From the NCBI RefSeq assembly GCF_014850975.1, contig NZ_JACXST010000002.1, positions 1,674,001 through 1,738,000 on the forward strand: a DNA stretch of 64,000 bases, given 5' to 3'. The position numbers and the translations under genes are program-made. The DNA comes from Methylomonas fluvii (lineage in GTDB: Bacteria > Pseudomonadota > Gammaproteobacteria > Methylococcales > Methylomonadaceae). The notes beneath the pieces were generated by a model. It was not told the origin of the DNA, ran no database searches, and saw only the letters and a list, made by a program, of their open reading frames with translations. This document shows positions 26,676 to 37,936 of this stretch, one piece after another; the first letter of the stretch is position 1; each line of letters begins with the position of its first letter.

Positions 26676-27490
26676 GGCAATTGCTCCAGTAGACTGTCAA
26701 TTAATTCCGGTTTGGGATTAAGAATGTGCGACAAAGGCGCATTCTCCAAACCCGGCACACCGCGACCTTTCAAGGTTTTGGCGATCAGCGCTTTCGGCTT
26801 ACCAGCAGCCGTCGCCTTCATCTCCAACAAACCAGCCTGCACAGCCAGCACATCGTGACCATCGACTCGCCGACAATCCCAGCCAAACGCGGTTAAACGC
26901 TCGCTTAGCGAATGGTGGCTGACGATGTCATCGGTATAGCCGAGCATGCTGATACCGTTGTCGTCAATGACGAGATTCAGATTGTCGAGCCTGTGCTGGG
27001 AGGCAAACATCGCTGCCTCCCAATTGGCTCCTTCGTGCAATTCGCCGTCGCCCGACACAACGAACACTTGACGGTCACTGTCGAGCCGCTTCAAGCCCAG
27101 AGCCATACCGGTGGCTACGCCTAGGCCATGGCCGAGCGAACCGTTGACAGTCTCATAACCGGGAATCACCGGATCGGGAATACCACCCAAAAAACCGCCG
27201 CTATGGCAAACCCTCAACAACTCATCTTTCGAAAAAAAACCGAGATCGGCCAAAATAGGATACATACAAATTGAACCGTGGCCCTTGCTGATCACGCAAC
27301 GGTCACGATGCGCCGCCAATGGCTGAGAGGCATCGAAACGCAATACGCCTCCGTAATACAGCGCGACGAAAATTTCAACAGCTGATAGCGACGACGCCAG
27401 CCGAGTCTCGGGCGCGCGACGGTGGATCGCTAGCGTCTCTCTCCAGACCCAATGGGCCTTGGCGCGTAAATCAAGGGTTTCGGAATTCAA
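26672..27490 (-). CDS. Transketolase-like N-terminal subunit
   Basis: A 272-aa protein equal to the thiamine-diphosphate-binding domain of transketolase. ISKGHGSICMYPILADLGF has the phosphate-contacting His, NGSLGHGLGVATGMALG follows, and GDGELHEGANWEAAMFA with later VIDDNGI forms the metal/ThDP motif. It overlaps the C-terminal subunit by 4 bp, so the two are probably translated as a pair. A 94-bp gap upstream leads to the heptose kinase. Confidence 0.92.
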   Translation of the reverse strand: MNSETLDLRAKAHWVWRETLAIHRRAPETRLASSLSAVEIFVALYYGGVLRFDASQPLAAHRDRCVISKGHGSICMYPILADLGFFSKDELLRVCHSGGFLGGIPDPVIPGYETVNGSLGHGLGVATGMALGLKRLDSDRQVFVVSGDGELHEGANWEAAMFASQHRLDNLNLVIDDNGISMLGYTDDIVSHHSLSERLTAFGWDCRRVDGHDVLAVQAGLLEMKATAAGKPKALIAKTLKGRGVPGLENAPLSHILNPKPELIDSLLEQLP

Positions 27491-27584
27491 AGCAGCGCCT
27501 CCGTTTCGGCGTTGGTTCGAGAATGGGGCGAACCGTTGGCCACCCCGGCATAAAGACCAAGATATAAAAACTGGTGCATCACTA

Positions 27585-28580
27585 TTAAAGTCCGTTGGGT
27601 TGGTAGAGAACCACGCGGCTGCCGGAGTCTTCGAAATTGAACGGCACGTGAATCAGCTTATTGAGGCGTTCGCGAATCACCGCCTGCTTCTCCGGTTTAG
27701 CAAACAACAACAAGAAACCACCGCCACCCGCACCCAAAATTTTGCCGCCGATGGCGCCGGCGTCCATGGCCGCATTGTATATTTCGTCGATCTCTGGGGT
27801 GGACACCCGTTCGGACAAACTACGTTTGTAATGCCAACTGGCATCCAACAGTTTACCAAACGATTCGATGGGTTCACGGCCGTCCTGCAGCAAGGCAATA
27901 GCCTCGTCAACCATAGCCCGCATCAATTTCAGCTCTTTTTCGCGAATTTTCAAATTGTCGATTTTCGACTTCGCGACTTCGGAGGCTATACGCGAGAAGC
28001 CGGTAAAGCACAGCATCAAATGTTGACGAAGCTCTTGTTGGCGCTGTTGCGGCAGAATCAACGGCGCAACGTCGAAGGTATCGTTGGTATGAAACTCAAT
28101 CCGGTTGAAACCACCGAAGGCCGCGGACACTTGATCCTGGGATCCGACATTCTCACCAATCAAGTTTTGTTCGATGTGAATCGCATCCCTAGCTAATTCA
28201 TCCTTGTTGGTCATTCGCCCTTGCAAGGCTTGCAAGGCGTTCAATAAGCCGACGGTAAACGACGAACTGGAACCCAAGCCGGAACGAGCAGGCAGGTCGC
28301 CATCGTGATGAATTTCCAGGCCTTCCTCAACATTTGCCCAGTTAAGCACCGCGCGCACCGCGGGATGTTGAATTTCGTCGTTATGTTTGACGTTTTCGAT
28401 CACGGAATAGACGATACGGTGTTTATGGTCGAAAAACGGCGGCAGGCGGCGGCAACTGATGTAGCAATATTTGTCGATTGAGGTCGACAGCACGGCGCCG
28501 CCATGCTCACGATACCAACCCGGGTAATCGGTGCCACCCCCGAAAAACGAAATCCTGAACGGGGTTCTGGTGATAATCAA
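27585..28580 (-). CDS. hddA: GHMP-family sugar kinase, HddA-like
   Basis: A 331-aa GHMP kinase. The N-terminus IITRTPFRISFFGGGTDYPGW is the family strand-loop, PARSGLGSSSSFTVG is the ATP-binding glycine-rich motif, and KILGAGGGGFLLLF is the third motif. It is most like D-glycero-alpha-D-manno-heptose-7-phosphate kinase. The open frame continues to 29018, but that part lies inside the radical SAM gene; TTG 28580, nine bases after GGGAG, is the fitting start. With the GmhA- and HddC-like genes it gives most of a GDP-heptose route; the GmhB phosphatase is not in the window. Confidence 0.87.
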   Translation of the reverse strand: MIITRTPFRISFFGGGTDYPGWYREHGGAVLSTSIDKYCYISCRRLPPFFDHKHRIVYSVIENVKHNDEIQHPAVRAVLNWANVEEGLEIHHDGDLPARSGLGSSSSFTVGLLNALQALQGRMTNKDELARDAIHIEQNLIGENVGSQDQVSAAFGGFNRIEFHTNDTFDVAPLILPQQRQQELRQHLMLCFTGFSRIASEVAKSKIDNLKIREKELKLMRAMVDEAIALLQDGREPIESFGKLLDASWHYKRSLSERVSTPEIDEIYNAAMDAGAIGGKILGAGGGGFLLLFAKPEKQAVIRERLNKLIHVPFNFEDSGSRVVLYQPNGL

Positions 28581-28584
28581 GTGC

Positions 28585-30105
28585 TCAATCTCCCAACAAT
28601 TTCCGCTTAAGGCGGATGCTCGCCATGTCCTCGATATTCTTGCGCTCCTGCACGCCAAAACGGCGCTCGGCAAGCCCCAGATAAGCGGGATTTGAAAAGT
28701 AGGTTTGCCACGCCTGATCGCGGAAACGCAACACATCCTCCGAACGCAAATACTTGGTCGGCAACGGTTCGCATTCATACGACAGGAAGGCAAAGCCTTC
28801 GTAAGTCTCGGGCAGTTTCCAGCCGTTGCGTTTGGCAATATGGTACATAGGACTGCCCGGCAAGGCCTGGCAAGGATACATGTTAGCCATCTCGGTATTG
28901 AGCTCGATGGCAAGATCAAGCGTTTGCTGCATCGTTTCCAGCGTATCATCCGGGAAGCCGAAGATATAGTTGCTGATAATGCTGATGCCGGCATCGCTGA
29001 TCGTGTCGCACACGTCACGGATATTGACTTCCTTGAACGACCCCTTGGAAACTTCTTGGCGCACCATTTGATTACCCGCCTCGACGCCCAATGCCAGCCA
29101 GTTTACGCCGGCGCGCTTGAATAAATCGAGCGCATCGCGCCTGACAGTATCGACGCGGGAATAGGTCCACATATTAAAGTCGAAACCTCTATCGACCACG
29201 TTTTGCAGTATCGGCTCGTAGTACTTACGATTGAGGAAGAACATTTCGTCGCTGATGCGTAGTGTGCGAACGCCAAGTGACGCCAGTTTTTCCATTTCGC
29301 GAATTACCCAGGCTGGCGACCAAAAACGCATGCCGCGGGAGTGCGAAGCATCAATGCCGACGCCGTTATCGGACCGATTGACAATGTTGATCATGCAGAA
29401 ATCGCAACCGAAATTGCAACCTAGCGAGGTGTAAATAGCCGCGAACGGTGTTCGTTTGTCGTGGCTGAACTCGGCATGCCAAAAATGTGCCCTATAAAGG
29501 TCGAGTGGCTTTTCGCGGTAAGGCAGCAAATCCCAGGCATAACCCGGCAGGTCTTCGTCCATCCGTTCCTGCGGCACCACGGACTGAGGCGGATTGAGCA
29601 CGGGCAAGGCCGATGAGCTTTGTTTATAACCAATGCCCTTGACATGCGCCAAGTCGCTCTTGAGATTGCCTCTCAACAGGTTGTGCAATGCGTAAACGCC
29701 TTCGTTGAGCAACACAATATCGACGCAATCATGAGCCAGAACGTCCAAAGGCAAAGCACTCGTATGCGAACCAACAAAGGCAATCCGTGTTTGGTTACCA
29801 ACAGCATACTTAAGCGCGCTAGCCAAGGCCAATGCACCGATCATGCTGGTTGTTCCGGAATTGGGATTTTGCCCGTAGACAACGAACACTACCAAACGTG
29901 GGTTGAGCTCATCAATGCGTTGCACCGATTGTTCAAGCGTCAAGCGCTCAGCGTCGCAATCCATTAAGGCGACATCAAATCCCTTGCTTCGGCATGACTC
30001 CGCCAGTAAAAGTGCCCATGTAGGGGGCTCGATAGCTGAATACGTTTTAGCGAGATCCTGATAAGCCTTAGTAGACGAATCGGGGTTTATGAACAATACA
30101 TCCAT
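28585..30105 (-). CDS. B12-binding radical SAM protein
   Basis: A 506-aa protein. The N-terminal ~180 residues form a cobalamin-binding-like domain (MDVLFINPDSS, with VFVVYGQNPNSGT and IAFVGSHTSALP). The radical SAM core begins YTSLGCNFGCDFCMI with the Cx3Cx2C cluster motif, then GLRTLRISDEMF-type and NWLALGVEAGNQMV segments. Such enzymes do methylations or ring and carbon rearrangements, often in secondary-metabolite or glycan clusters. It is first in this minus-strand run, 4 bp from the hddA-like start, so it is probably the operon's promoter-proximal gene. Substrate unknown. Confidence 0.88.
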   Translation of the reverse strand: MDVLFINPDSSTKAYQDLAKTYSAIEPPTWALLLAESCRSKGFDVALMDCDAERLTLEQSVQRIDELNPRLVVFVVYGQNPNSGTTSMIGALALASALKYAVGNQTRIAFVGSHTSALPLDVLAHDCVDIVLLNEGVYALHNLLRGNLKSDLAHVKGIGYKQSSSALPVLNPPQSVVPQERMDEDLPGYAWDLLPYREKPLDLYRAHFWHAEFSHDKRTPFAAIYTSLGCNFGCDFCMINIVNRSDNGVGIDASHSRGMRFWSPAWVIREMEKLASLGVRTLRISDEMFFLNRKYYEPILQNVVDRGFDFNMWTYSRVDTVRRDALDLFKRAGVNWLALGVEAGNQMVRQEVSKGSFKEVNIRDVCDTISDAGISIISNYIFGFPDDTLETMQQTLDLAIELNTEMANMYPCQALPGSPMYHIAKRNGWKLPETYEGFAFLSYECEPLPTKYLRSEDVLRFRDQAWQTYFSNPAYLGLAERRFGVQERKNIEDMASIRLKRKLLGD

Positions 30106-30236
30106 CTAGTATTTAATTATTATGTAGGACTAAGGACTGTTGCGACTCATTTAGGTAACCGAAAAAACACAATCTAAAGCAACGATGCTTATGTAATTGC
30201 GCTTCAATTTCTAGGGCATCAATTGTCAAACGTTGT

Positions 30237-30260
30237 AAAAAAGCCTCTCCAGAGAAGGCT
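30237..30260 (-). terminator. Rho-independent terminator-like hairpin
   Basis: On the minus strand the sequence AGCCT-T-CTC-TG-GAG-AGGCT is followed by six T. It lies in the 383-bp gap between the radical SAM gene and the IS remnant and would stop transcription entering the polysaccharide operon from the right. Nothing else recognisable lies in 30106-30488. Confidence 0.55.
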
Positions 30261-30488
30261 GACTTGTACAAGATAAAAACACCTTTCCACTGCTTGCCAA
30301 AGCGGTAGTAGCATTACGTATTACGGCGCGGCCGCCCACTTCTATTTAAAACTGAAAACTCAATCCGCTTAATCAATCGGTTCGATTTTAAGTCAATAAT
30401 AGCATCATTGGCTAGCTTCTGGCGCCAGTTGATTTAAGGACCTCTTAAAAGTCAGAAGATCATCCTCAAAACACAGCCTTCTCGTTAA

Positions 30489-31005
30489 GGAACCTCTGAA
30501 TAATTGCCGTTTTGAAATGCATCAGTTTCAATAGCCGGTCAAAACTCAAAAAGTGACCAGTGATTGATCCAAAACAGCCTGTTTTGCGCCCCCAATGCCC
30601 CTTATTCGGACCATGTTTCAAATTGCTGGCGCAATCAGGCGTCGACATTCATAAGCCCCCGAAGGACATTGGCAATCGCTGTCAGAAAGGTCAAGCGGGC
30701 GGTGTTTTTGGCTAGCCCCCGATAGCGATTCTTCGCGTAACCAAAGCGGATCTTAATATCCCGAAACACGTGTTCGACCTTGGCGCGGCGACTGACCAGT
30801 TCGCGCGCCGCTCGGCGCAGGAGCTGAGCCTGTTCGCTCTCTTCCTTCGTAAGCTTGGTTAGTTTGCCCGGCCGCATCACAATCACGCAGGCAGGCGGAA
30901 TTTCGTTGGACATTTCGGGGCTCTTTTCCAGGCCCTGATAACCCGCATCGCTGTGGACGAACTGTTCCTCGCCGTGGAGCAAAGCGGCTTCGGCCACGTC
31001 GCTGG
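30489..31005 (-). mobile_element. IS5-type element, 5' half deleted
   Basis: The left end GGAACCTCTGAATAATTGCC follows a TTAA target. The sequence then parallels the element at 11421, including the C-terminal half of the transposase (VHSDAGYQGLEKSPE, VEHVFRDIKIRFGYAKNRYRG). Similarity stops at about 31005, where a different transposase remnant begins. The N-terminal half and right end are missing, so the element cannot move on its own. Confidence 0.83.
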
Positions 31006-31100
31006 GGTAGTCAATGGCTGCGAGCATTAGCGTCCATTGACTAGGCCGGGCTTCCGTAGATCATTCTGTAGTGGTCTAATAAAAATGGACACCCAGATAG

Positions 31101-32334
<1,234 letters not shown>

Positions 32335-32345
32335 CCACTACATTC

Positions 32346-32703
32346 TTCGCGATCAGGACGCATACTGGCTGAGGCGCAAAACTCGCTTTTCCACTGCGCC
32401 AGTTGATGGGTAAATACGCCACGCTCCCGGCACCAGGCATTCAGCGCCTCGCCGCTCAAACTATGGCTTTCCTGGAGGGCCAGCAAACGTTCTTCGGGCC
32501 GCCAATCTTGAGGCCGCTGGGCGGACTTGGCTGTGACAGGACGGTGATCGGTCGAGGAGGCGTGGCTCATCCAGGTTTTTAGGGTATGTATGCTCAGGTT
32601 TCATTCATCGGCAACCGTTTGAATGGATCGGTTGCCCCGGCTGTAGACTTTCGCCAACGCTTGGTCTTTGAATGCATCAGAATACTGCTTTTTGGAACGG
32701 CTC
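32346..32703 (-). pseudogene. OrfA-type transposase remnant, split by the IS3 insertion
   Basis: The gene begins ATG 32703 with MSRSKKQYSDAFKDQALAKVY, an IS-type helix-turn-helix. It meets a TGA after TVADE, resumes NLSIHTLKTWM, and ends at the IS3 insertion after ASASMRPDREE. Across the IS3 element (31006-31066) the old sequence seems to continue with STEARPSQWTLML. So this was an independent IS, decayed by a stop and then used as a landing site. I cannot fix its family beyond an IS3/IS66-like orfA. Confidence 0.7.
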
Positions 32704-32767
32704 ATGGTTCATCTCAAATTTCAAAAGGAATGGAAATTTGAGGCGACAACTATTCTGACTCAGGGGG

Positions 32768-33696
<929 letters not shown>

Positions 33697-34575
33697 ATTA
33701 GTCTCGACTTCCAGCTAACACCTATCTGGCGCAAATTGGCTACATCAACGCAAAAAGATTATCTAGATTGCCATCAGCATATCTGTGGCCGCAAAATTTC
33801 AACCAATGATGCTCTTGGTGAGCTTCCAATCACTAAATGGACAGTCGGTCTTGTTAGAAAATACCGAGACACCCGCGGTGAATCGTCGGAAAGCAGGGCA
33901 AATAAAGAGCTTGCATACATAAAACGAGTTTTTTCATGGGCATACGAATATGAAAAAGTTAAATCCAATCCGACGGTAGGCGTGAAAAAGCTATCAATCA
34001 AACCTCGCCAACACTACGCCGAAGATCGTGATTACGAATTTATGCTCAAGATCGCTCAAGAGTCTAACTATTGGTATCTCTGGCCGGCCATGGAAATTGC
34101 CTATCTTTGCCGTATGCGTTTGTCGGAAGTGCTGGATCTCACCGATGCAAATGAATTGCCGGAAGGCCTACTAATTAAGCGTCGCAAAGGATCTCGTGAC
34201 AACATTACAGAATGGAATCCGCGACTACGTACTGCGTGGGATTTTGCAGTTGCGACGAGAAACCGGATATTGTCAGATCGAAAACAGCCTCATCCGATTC
34301 GTGCCGAAGATAGGCACATCATTATCAGTGAACGTACCGGTGACAAAATCGTAGTCGATAGTCTTAAAACGGCTATGGGACGAATAACGGTTGCCTCCAA
34401 ATTAGCAGCTGAAGAAAGAGGAATTAATTGGGTGCCTTTCACTTTTCATGATCTTAAACGGAAAGGTGTTAGCGATACAACGGGCAATAAACTGGATGCG
34501 AGCGGACACCGAACGGCTTCGATTATGAATGTTTACGATGTAAAATTGAAAACGGTAAAACCGTCGAACGAATGA
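33697..34575 (+). pseudogene. Tyrosine recombinase/integrase, N-terminus lost
   Basis: About 290 residues of a phage-type integrase remain. The core-binding part includes RANKELAYIKRVFSWAYEYEKV. The catalytic domain shows LCRMRLSEVLDL (the first Arg), FTFHDLKRKGVSD (His-x-x-Lys region) and SGHRTASIMNVYD (His and the Tyr nucleophile). The open frame reads on upstream only through antisense IS3 sequence and has no native start. It ends 72 bp before a tRNA-His-like fragment, the usual place for int and att. It is probably inactive unless a fused start is used. Confidence 0.85.
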
Positions 34576-34647
34576 CCATTTGTCAGTAGCTTTGTCAGTA
34601 GATGCCGATCTTGCATCTTACAAACAACATCAAGCTATTGATTTTAT

Positions 34648-34693
34648 TGGGGTGAACGATGGGGCTCGAACCCACGACAACCGGAATCACAAT
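34648..34693 (-). other. tRNA-His 3' fragment, probable attachment-site scar
   Basis: On the minus strand the sequence reads ATTGTGATTCC (anticodon arm with GTG), a GGTTGTC variable segment, GTGGGTTCGAGCCCCAT (T arm) and CGTTCACCCCA (acceptor with CCA). This is the 3' half of tRNA-His(GTG); the D arm and 5' acceptor strand are absent. A partial tRNA next to an integrase gene is the normal mark of an element's attL or attR. The rest of 34576-35150 has no gene. Confidence 0.75.
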
Positions 34694-35156
34694 TAGACGT
34701 ATATCATATACTTTTCAATGACTTACCAGGCTGGTTTGTCATCATTAGTCAAAAATATGCCCTTGATTCTAAAGAAGTTTCATTTTATTTGTCATCAGAA
34801 TTTTAAGGCAAAATCGAGCTATTGACCGGCTCCAAAAATCAAAATTTGATCAAAAGTATTGATTGATCGCGTAGCTTTTAATTTCAATTGGTGCGCCCTT
34901 TATTTGATGGTTAATCAAAGACCTTTGATACCCAGCAAATAAGAAGTCGACCGTATAGCTTGTCGACAGTCAGTCGACCGAGCAGCATACAGGCAAAGGA
35001 TTGGGCATGTTACGTCGCATGGCTTTGGGCGAAGCCTCATGGCTGATCGCACCTGCAGACAGTCAGTAGTACCCAACAACATCCATCCCAGCAATTACTA
35101 CAAAGCAACGTGATTCCAGAGCGCTGACTTCTGCAATGTTTGTGTTTTCATATTTT

Positions 35157-35190
35157 GTTTCCCTGGAAACAGTTTAAGCATAGTTTCCAG
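35157..35190. promoter_or_regulatory. GTTTCC/GGAAAC palindrome cluster
   Basis: A 6-2-6 palindrome GTTTCC-CT-GGAAAC (35157-35170) is followed 12 bases later by another GTTTCC (35183), so CTGGAAAC and GTTTCCAG also form an 8-bp inverted repeat. It lies 130 bp before the AbiE antitoxin gene in non-coding DNA and looks like a repressor site; the binding protein is unknown. Confidence 0.45.
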
Positions 35191-35237
35191 AAAAAACTAA
35201 TGTCAACTTTATTCCCCTTCCCACTTCTATCCATACA

Positions 35238-35294
35238 CGTGTTCATTATTTTTGTCTGTACATTATTAATGAACAGGATAAAATAATGAACACG
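35238..35294. promoter_or_regulatory. Inverted-repeat operator of the AbiE operon
   Basis: CGTGTTCATTATTTT (35238-35252) and AAAATAATGAACACG (35280-35294) are perfect 15-bp inverted repeats. A third TAATGAACA copy (35267-35275) lies between them. The last arm ends 25 bp before the antitoxin start. AbiEi antitoxins are known to repress their own promoter by binding inverted repeats, so this is the likely site. Confidence 0.72.
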
Positions 35295-35319
35295 ACATTG
35301 ACTAACAGGTCACCACACC

Positions 35320-36330
35320 GTGAAAACACCAGAAATCGAGCTATTCGATACAGCCACTGAAAAACTCAAACAGAACACTGGCTTCACTGTCGAGAAAAAT
35401 AAAAACGGCATTGATGCAACCGGCTTTATAGAAACCGGTACGAGCCGTTTGCCGGTCGCAATTGATATAAAAAGGTCAGTCACCAATAGTGTCCTTCCCG
35501 CACTTAACCATCAATTCACTCACATGAATGAATATGGGTTACTGGTTGCGCACTATATCAATCCATTGATGGCGGAGCGTCTCAGGGGAATGGATATCTG
35601 GTTTATTGATACCGCCGGTAATGCCTATATCAAAGCGCTGCCTGTCTATGTGTATATTAAAGGTAATAAGCCTTCTGAGACTCAAAAAGCACAACCGACC
35701 AATCGGGCTTTTACCCCTACCGGCTTAAAAATCGTCTATGCATTATTATGTCAGCCAAAATTGGTCAATGCCTCTTATCGTGAAATGGCGCAAACGACTA
35801 CGGCAGCATTAGGGACCGTTGCCTTGGTATTCAAAGATTTGACCAAGTTGGGCTTTATCGTCGACATGGGCTCTCGCGGCCGTCGTTTAAAAAACCGCAA
35901 AATGCTATTGGAGCGCTGGCTTATTGCCTATCCAGAACAACTTCGACCCAAACTTGAAACCGGAAGATATCGTGCAATAGACCCGAATTGGTGGCAAACC
36001 GCCGATCTGCACAATATGCAAGCCTACTGGGGGGCTGAAGTAGCCGCTGATAGACTGACTCATTATTTAAAACCCCAAATGATTACTCTTTACGTCATGG
36101 AAGAAAGGGCAACCCAATTAAAAATGACAAACAGACTTCGTAAGGACCCTGACGGCGATATTGAAATCCTAAAGACTTTTTGGGATGTGCAAAGCGAATT
36201 CAACCAAGCGGATATCGTCAACCCGATACTCGTTTACGCCGACCTGATCGCTAGTGGTGACCCACGAAACATTGAAACCGCACAAATTCTATATGAGCGC
36301 GAACTTGCAGAACATTTCCGGGAAGATTAA
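35320..36330 (+). CDS. Type IV toxin-antitoxin AbiEi-family antitoxin
   Basis: A 336-aa protein. The N-terminal half has a nuclease-like fold pattern (LPVAIDIKRSVTNSVLPAL, GMDIWFIDTAGNAYI). It continues with a winged-helix-like segment (KIVYALLCQPKLVNASYREMAQTT) and a C-terminal domain with YWGAEVAADRLTHYLKP, which is the AbiEi family marker. AbiEi proteins act as DNA-binding autorepressors and block the AbiEii nucleotidyltransferase. The start is GTG 35320 with a weak AGGT site. The toxin gene overlaps its end by 38 bp, and the operator lies just upstream. Confidence 0.85.
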   Translation: MKTPEIELFDTATEKLKQNTGFTVEKNKNGIDATGFIETGTSRLPVAIDIKRSVTNSVLPALNHQFTHMNEYGLLVAHYINPLMAERLRGMDIWFIDTAGNAYIKALPVYVYIKGNKPSETQKAQPTNRAFTPTGLKIVYALLCQPKLVNASYREMAQTTTAALGTVALVFKDLTKLGFIVDMGSRGRRLKNRKMLLERWLIAYPEQLRPKLETGRYRAIDPNWWQTADLHNMQAYWGAEVAADRLTHYLKPQMITLYVMEERATQLKMTNRLRKDPDGDIEILKTFWDVQSEFNQADIVNPILVYADLIASGDPRNIETAQILYERELAEHFRED

Positions 36331-37150
36331 CGAACCGATTTTAGCTATCTACGCTTTAATCGCTGATGTTGCCCAACAAAACAACTTGCCGTTTTTCATC
36401 ATTGGCGCTACGGCCAGAGATATTATCTTTGAACATGTGCATGGCATCAAAGCCCCTCGAGCGACTAAGGACATCGACTTAGCGGTACAAGTGGCAACCT
36501 GGCAGGATTTTGAACAGCTCAAAACTCAGTTGATTGAAACCGGAGAAATGGTCAGCGACAAGATGATTCAGCGGTTGCGCTACCATGGCGAAATCCCGAT
36601 AGATATCGTCCCCTTTGGTGATATTGAAGCAAACGGCAGCATCCTCTGGCCGCCGGAATACGATATAAAAATGACTGTGACGGGGTTTCAGGAAGCCTAT
36701 AACAACACCCAAGTGATTCGTTTCAGGGAAAACCCACCATTGGACGTTAATGTGGTGACACCGGTTGGTTTGATGGCTTTAAAAATCATTGCCTGGAGTG
36801 AGCGTTATCCACAGGCATTAAAAGATGCTTTGGATATCGCCTTTATTTTGCGCAACTTTCTCGATGCAGATCATCAATCTCTATTGTGGGAAAAACACGA
36901 TGACCTTATAAAAGAAGAGATCGACTACAGGCAAGTCGGAGCCAGAGTATTGGGCCGGGAAATAGCCAAAATCTTAACGCCTCATAGCAAACAATTGATC
37001 AAGGACATTCTGGCCCATGAGACCGGCGATCAGAAAATTTACCGGTTGGCAGAAAATATGATGAGTACACCTGAGCAATTCCAGGAAAATCTCGAATTAT
37101 TGGAAGCGCTATATCGCGGTTTGATTGAAACGCTGCCAGTTCAATCATGA
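36293..37150 (+). CDS. Type IV toxin AbiEii-family nucleotidyltransferase
   Basis: A 285-aa nucleotidyltransferase-fold protein. The family motif is FIIGATARDIIFE followed by TKDIDLAVQV, where DID provides the metal ligands, and IPIDIVPFG holds the third acidic residue. AbiEii-type toxins use NTP to modify cellular RNA and arrest growth after phage infection; the relative MenT extends tRNA acceptor ends (family knowledge). ATG 36293 gives a 38-bp overlap with the antitoxin gene; a GTG at 36254 is the alternative. No terminator is obvious before the convergent gene at 37166. Confidence 0.83.
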   Translation: MSANLQNISGKINEPILAIYALIADVAQQNNLPFFIIGATARDIIFEHVHGIKAPRATKDIDLAVQVATWQDFEQLKTQLIETGEMVSDKMIQRLRYHGEIPIDIVPFGDIEANGSILWPPEYDIKMTVTGFQEAYNNTQVIRFRENPPLDVNVVTPVGLMALKIIAWSERYPQALKDALDIAFILRNFLDADHQSLLWEKHDDLIKEEIDYRQVGARVLGREIAKILTPHSKQLIKDILAHETGDQKIYRLAENMMSTPEQFQENLELLEALYRGLIETLPVQS

Positions 37151-37165
37151 AAAATCTAAGTGGCG

Positions 37166-37348
37166 TTAGCCTATAAAACACAAATCCAGCAATTCCCCGT
37201 CGGCAGCATATAAAACATATTCACCATTGCCAACAACGATAACGACCTTGCCGGGATTTTTGAACCGCCCCGCGTGTTCACGCAGGGCAACCGGCAAACT
37301 TGGGTCTTCAATATCGACCAACTCTTCGCCTTCCCAATCTTCGTTCAC
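37166..37348 (-). CDS. Small acidic protein of unknown function
   Basis: A 60-aa protein beginning at GTG 37348 after a strong GAGGAGGG site (VNEDWEGEELVDIEDPSLP). It has a beta-rich C-terminus GKVVIVVGNGEYVLYAADGELLDL. It is the last gene of the minus-strand group headed by the WYL regulator, 10 bp after the tiny membrane protein. It ends 15 bp from the AbiEii stop on the other strand. No family recognised. Confidence 0.6.
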   Translation of the reverse strand: MNEDWEGEELVDIEDPSLPVALREHAGRFKNPGKVVIVVGNGEYVLYAADGELLDLCFIG

Positions 37349-37358
37349 AGTTCCCTCC

Positions 37359-37514
37359 TCAATCGCCGAAAAAAATCGACAATAACAAACCAGTCGCCAG
37401 CCATTTCCAGAAACTGTCCTGGCGCGGATCAAAATCAAAAATCCAGCATGACAATCGCCAAATTAGGTACATGAATCCCAAAAACGCCAGCATTAAGCCG
37501 ATTAATGCGCTCAT
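37359..37514 (-). CDS. Tiny membrane protein
   Basis: A 51-aa protein from ATG 37514. It has one hydrophobic helix (ALIGLMLAFLGFMYLIW), a polar link with DFDPRQDSFWKW, and a second short hydrophobic end (LATGLLLSIFF). It begins 7 bp after the HIRAN gene and precedes the 60-aa gene, so it is probably co-transcribed. No family recognised. Confidence 0.5.
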   Translation of the reverse strand: MSALIGLMLAFLGFMYLIWRLSCWIFDFDPRQDSFWKWLATGLLLSIFFGD

Positions 37515-37521
37515 GGCTGCT

Positions 37522-37926
37522 TCATGCGGCCAAATGAACGGAAAAAGTAACCCGTTGCCAGGGGTTACGCGACTCTTCGAGCGCGGTAATGTAAGCCTGT
37601 AAATTTTGCTGGTGGTCCAGTAGATGGCTGATGGTAGCGTTATCCAGGCGGGGCACATAACCCAGGATATGACCTTGCCATTCCACGCGTACGGCTCGGG
37701 GATCATGGACATTTTCAGCTTCACGAATCAATTGCAAGGCATCGGCCACTCGAAGCTGGCTCCAAACGGTTTCGCCGTCGTGATACTGAAACCCGGCAAT
37801 CGGCGAGCGTTGCAGTTCGATACTTTGCGCGGTGTTCGATTGTCCGCCAAGGCTTAGTGTTGCTGCAGATGCACCACCGGCGCCCAGCAACGCAGTCAGT
37901 GTGCTTAAAAAGGATCGTCTGTTCAT
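37522..37926 (-). CDS. HIRAN-domain protein with twin-arginine-like leader
   Basis: A 134-aa protein. The N-terminus MNRRSFLSTLTALLGAGGASAA resembles a twin-arginine signal with an Ala-x-Ala cleavage site. The rest is a HIRAN domain, from IAGFQYHDGETVW through LIREAENVHDPRAVRVEWQG to LGYVPRLDNATISHLL. HIRAN domains usually bind damaged DNA ends or stalled forks inside the cell, so an export leader is surprising. The start is ATG 37926 rather than the longer frame to 37983. It follows the 360-aa gene by 10 bp. Confidence 0.8.
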   Translation of the reverse strand: MNRRSFLSTLTALLGAGGASAATLSLGGQSNTAQSIELQRSPIAGFQYHDGETVWSQLRVADALQLIREAENVHDPRAVRVEWQGHILGYVPRLDNATISHLLDHQQNLQAYITALEESRNPWQRVTFSVHLAA

Positions 37927-37936
37927 GAGAACTCCT

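Noticed and set aside
28581..29018. Upstream extension of the hddA-like frame
   Set aside because: It lies fully inside the radical SAM gene and has no similarity to GHMP kinases. The TTG at 28580 with GGGAG is the better start.
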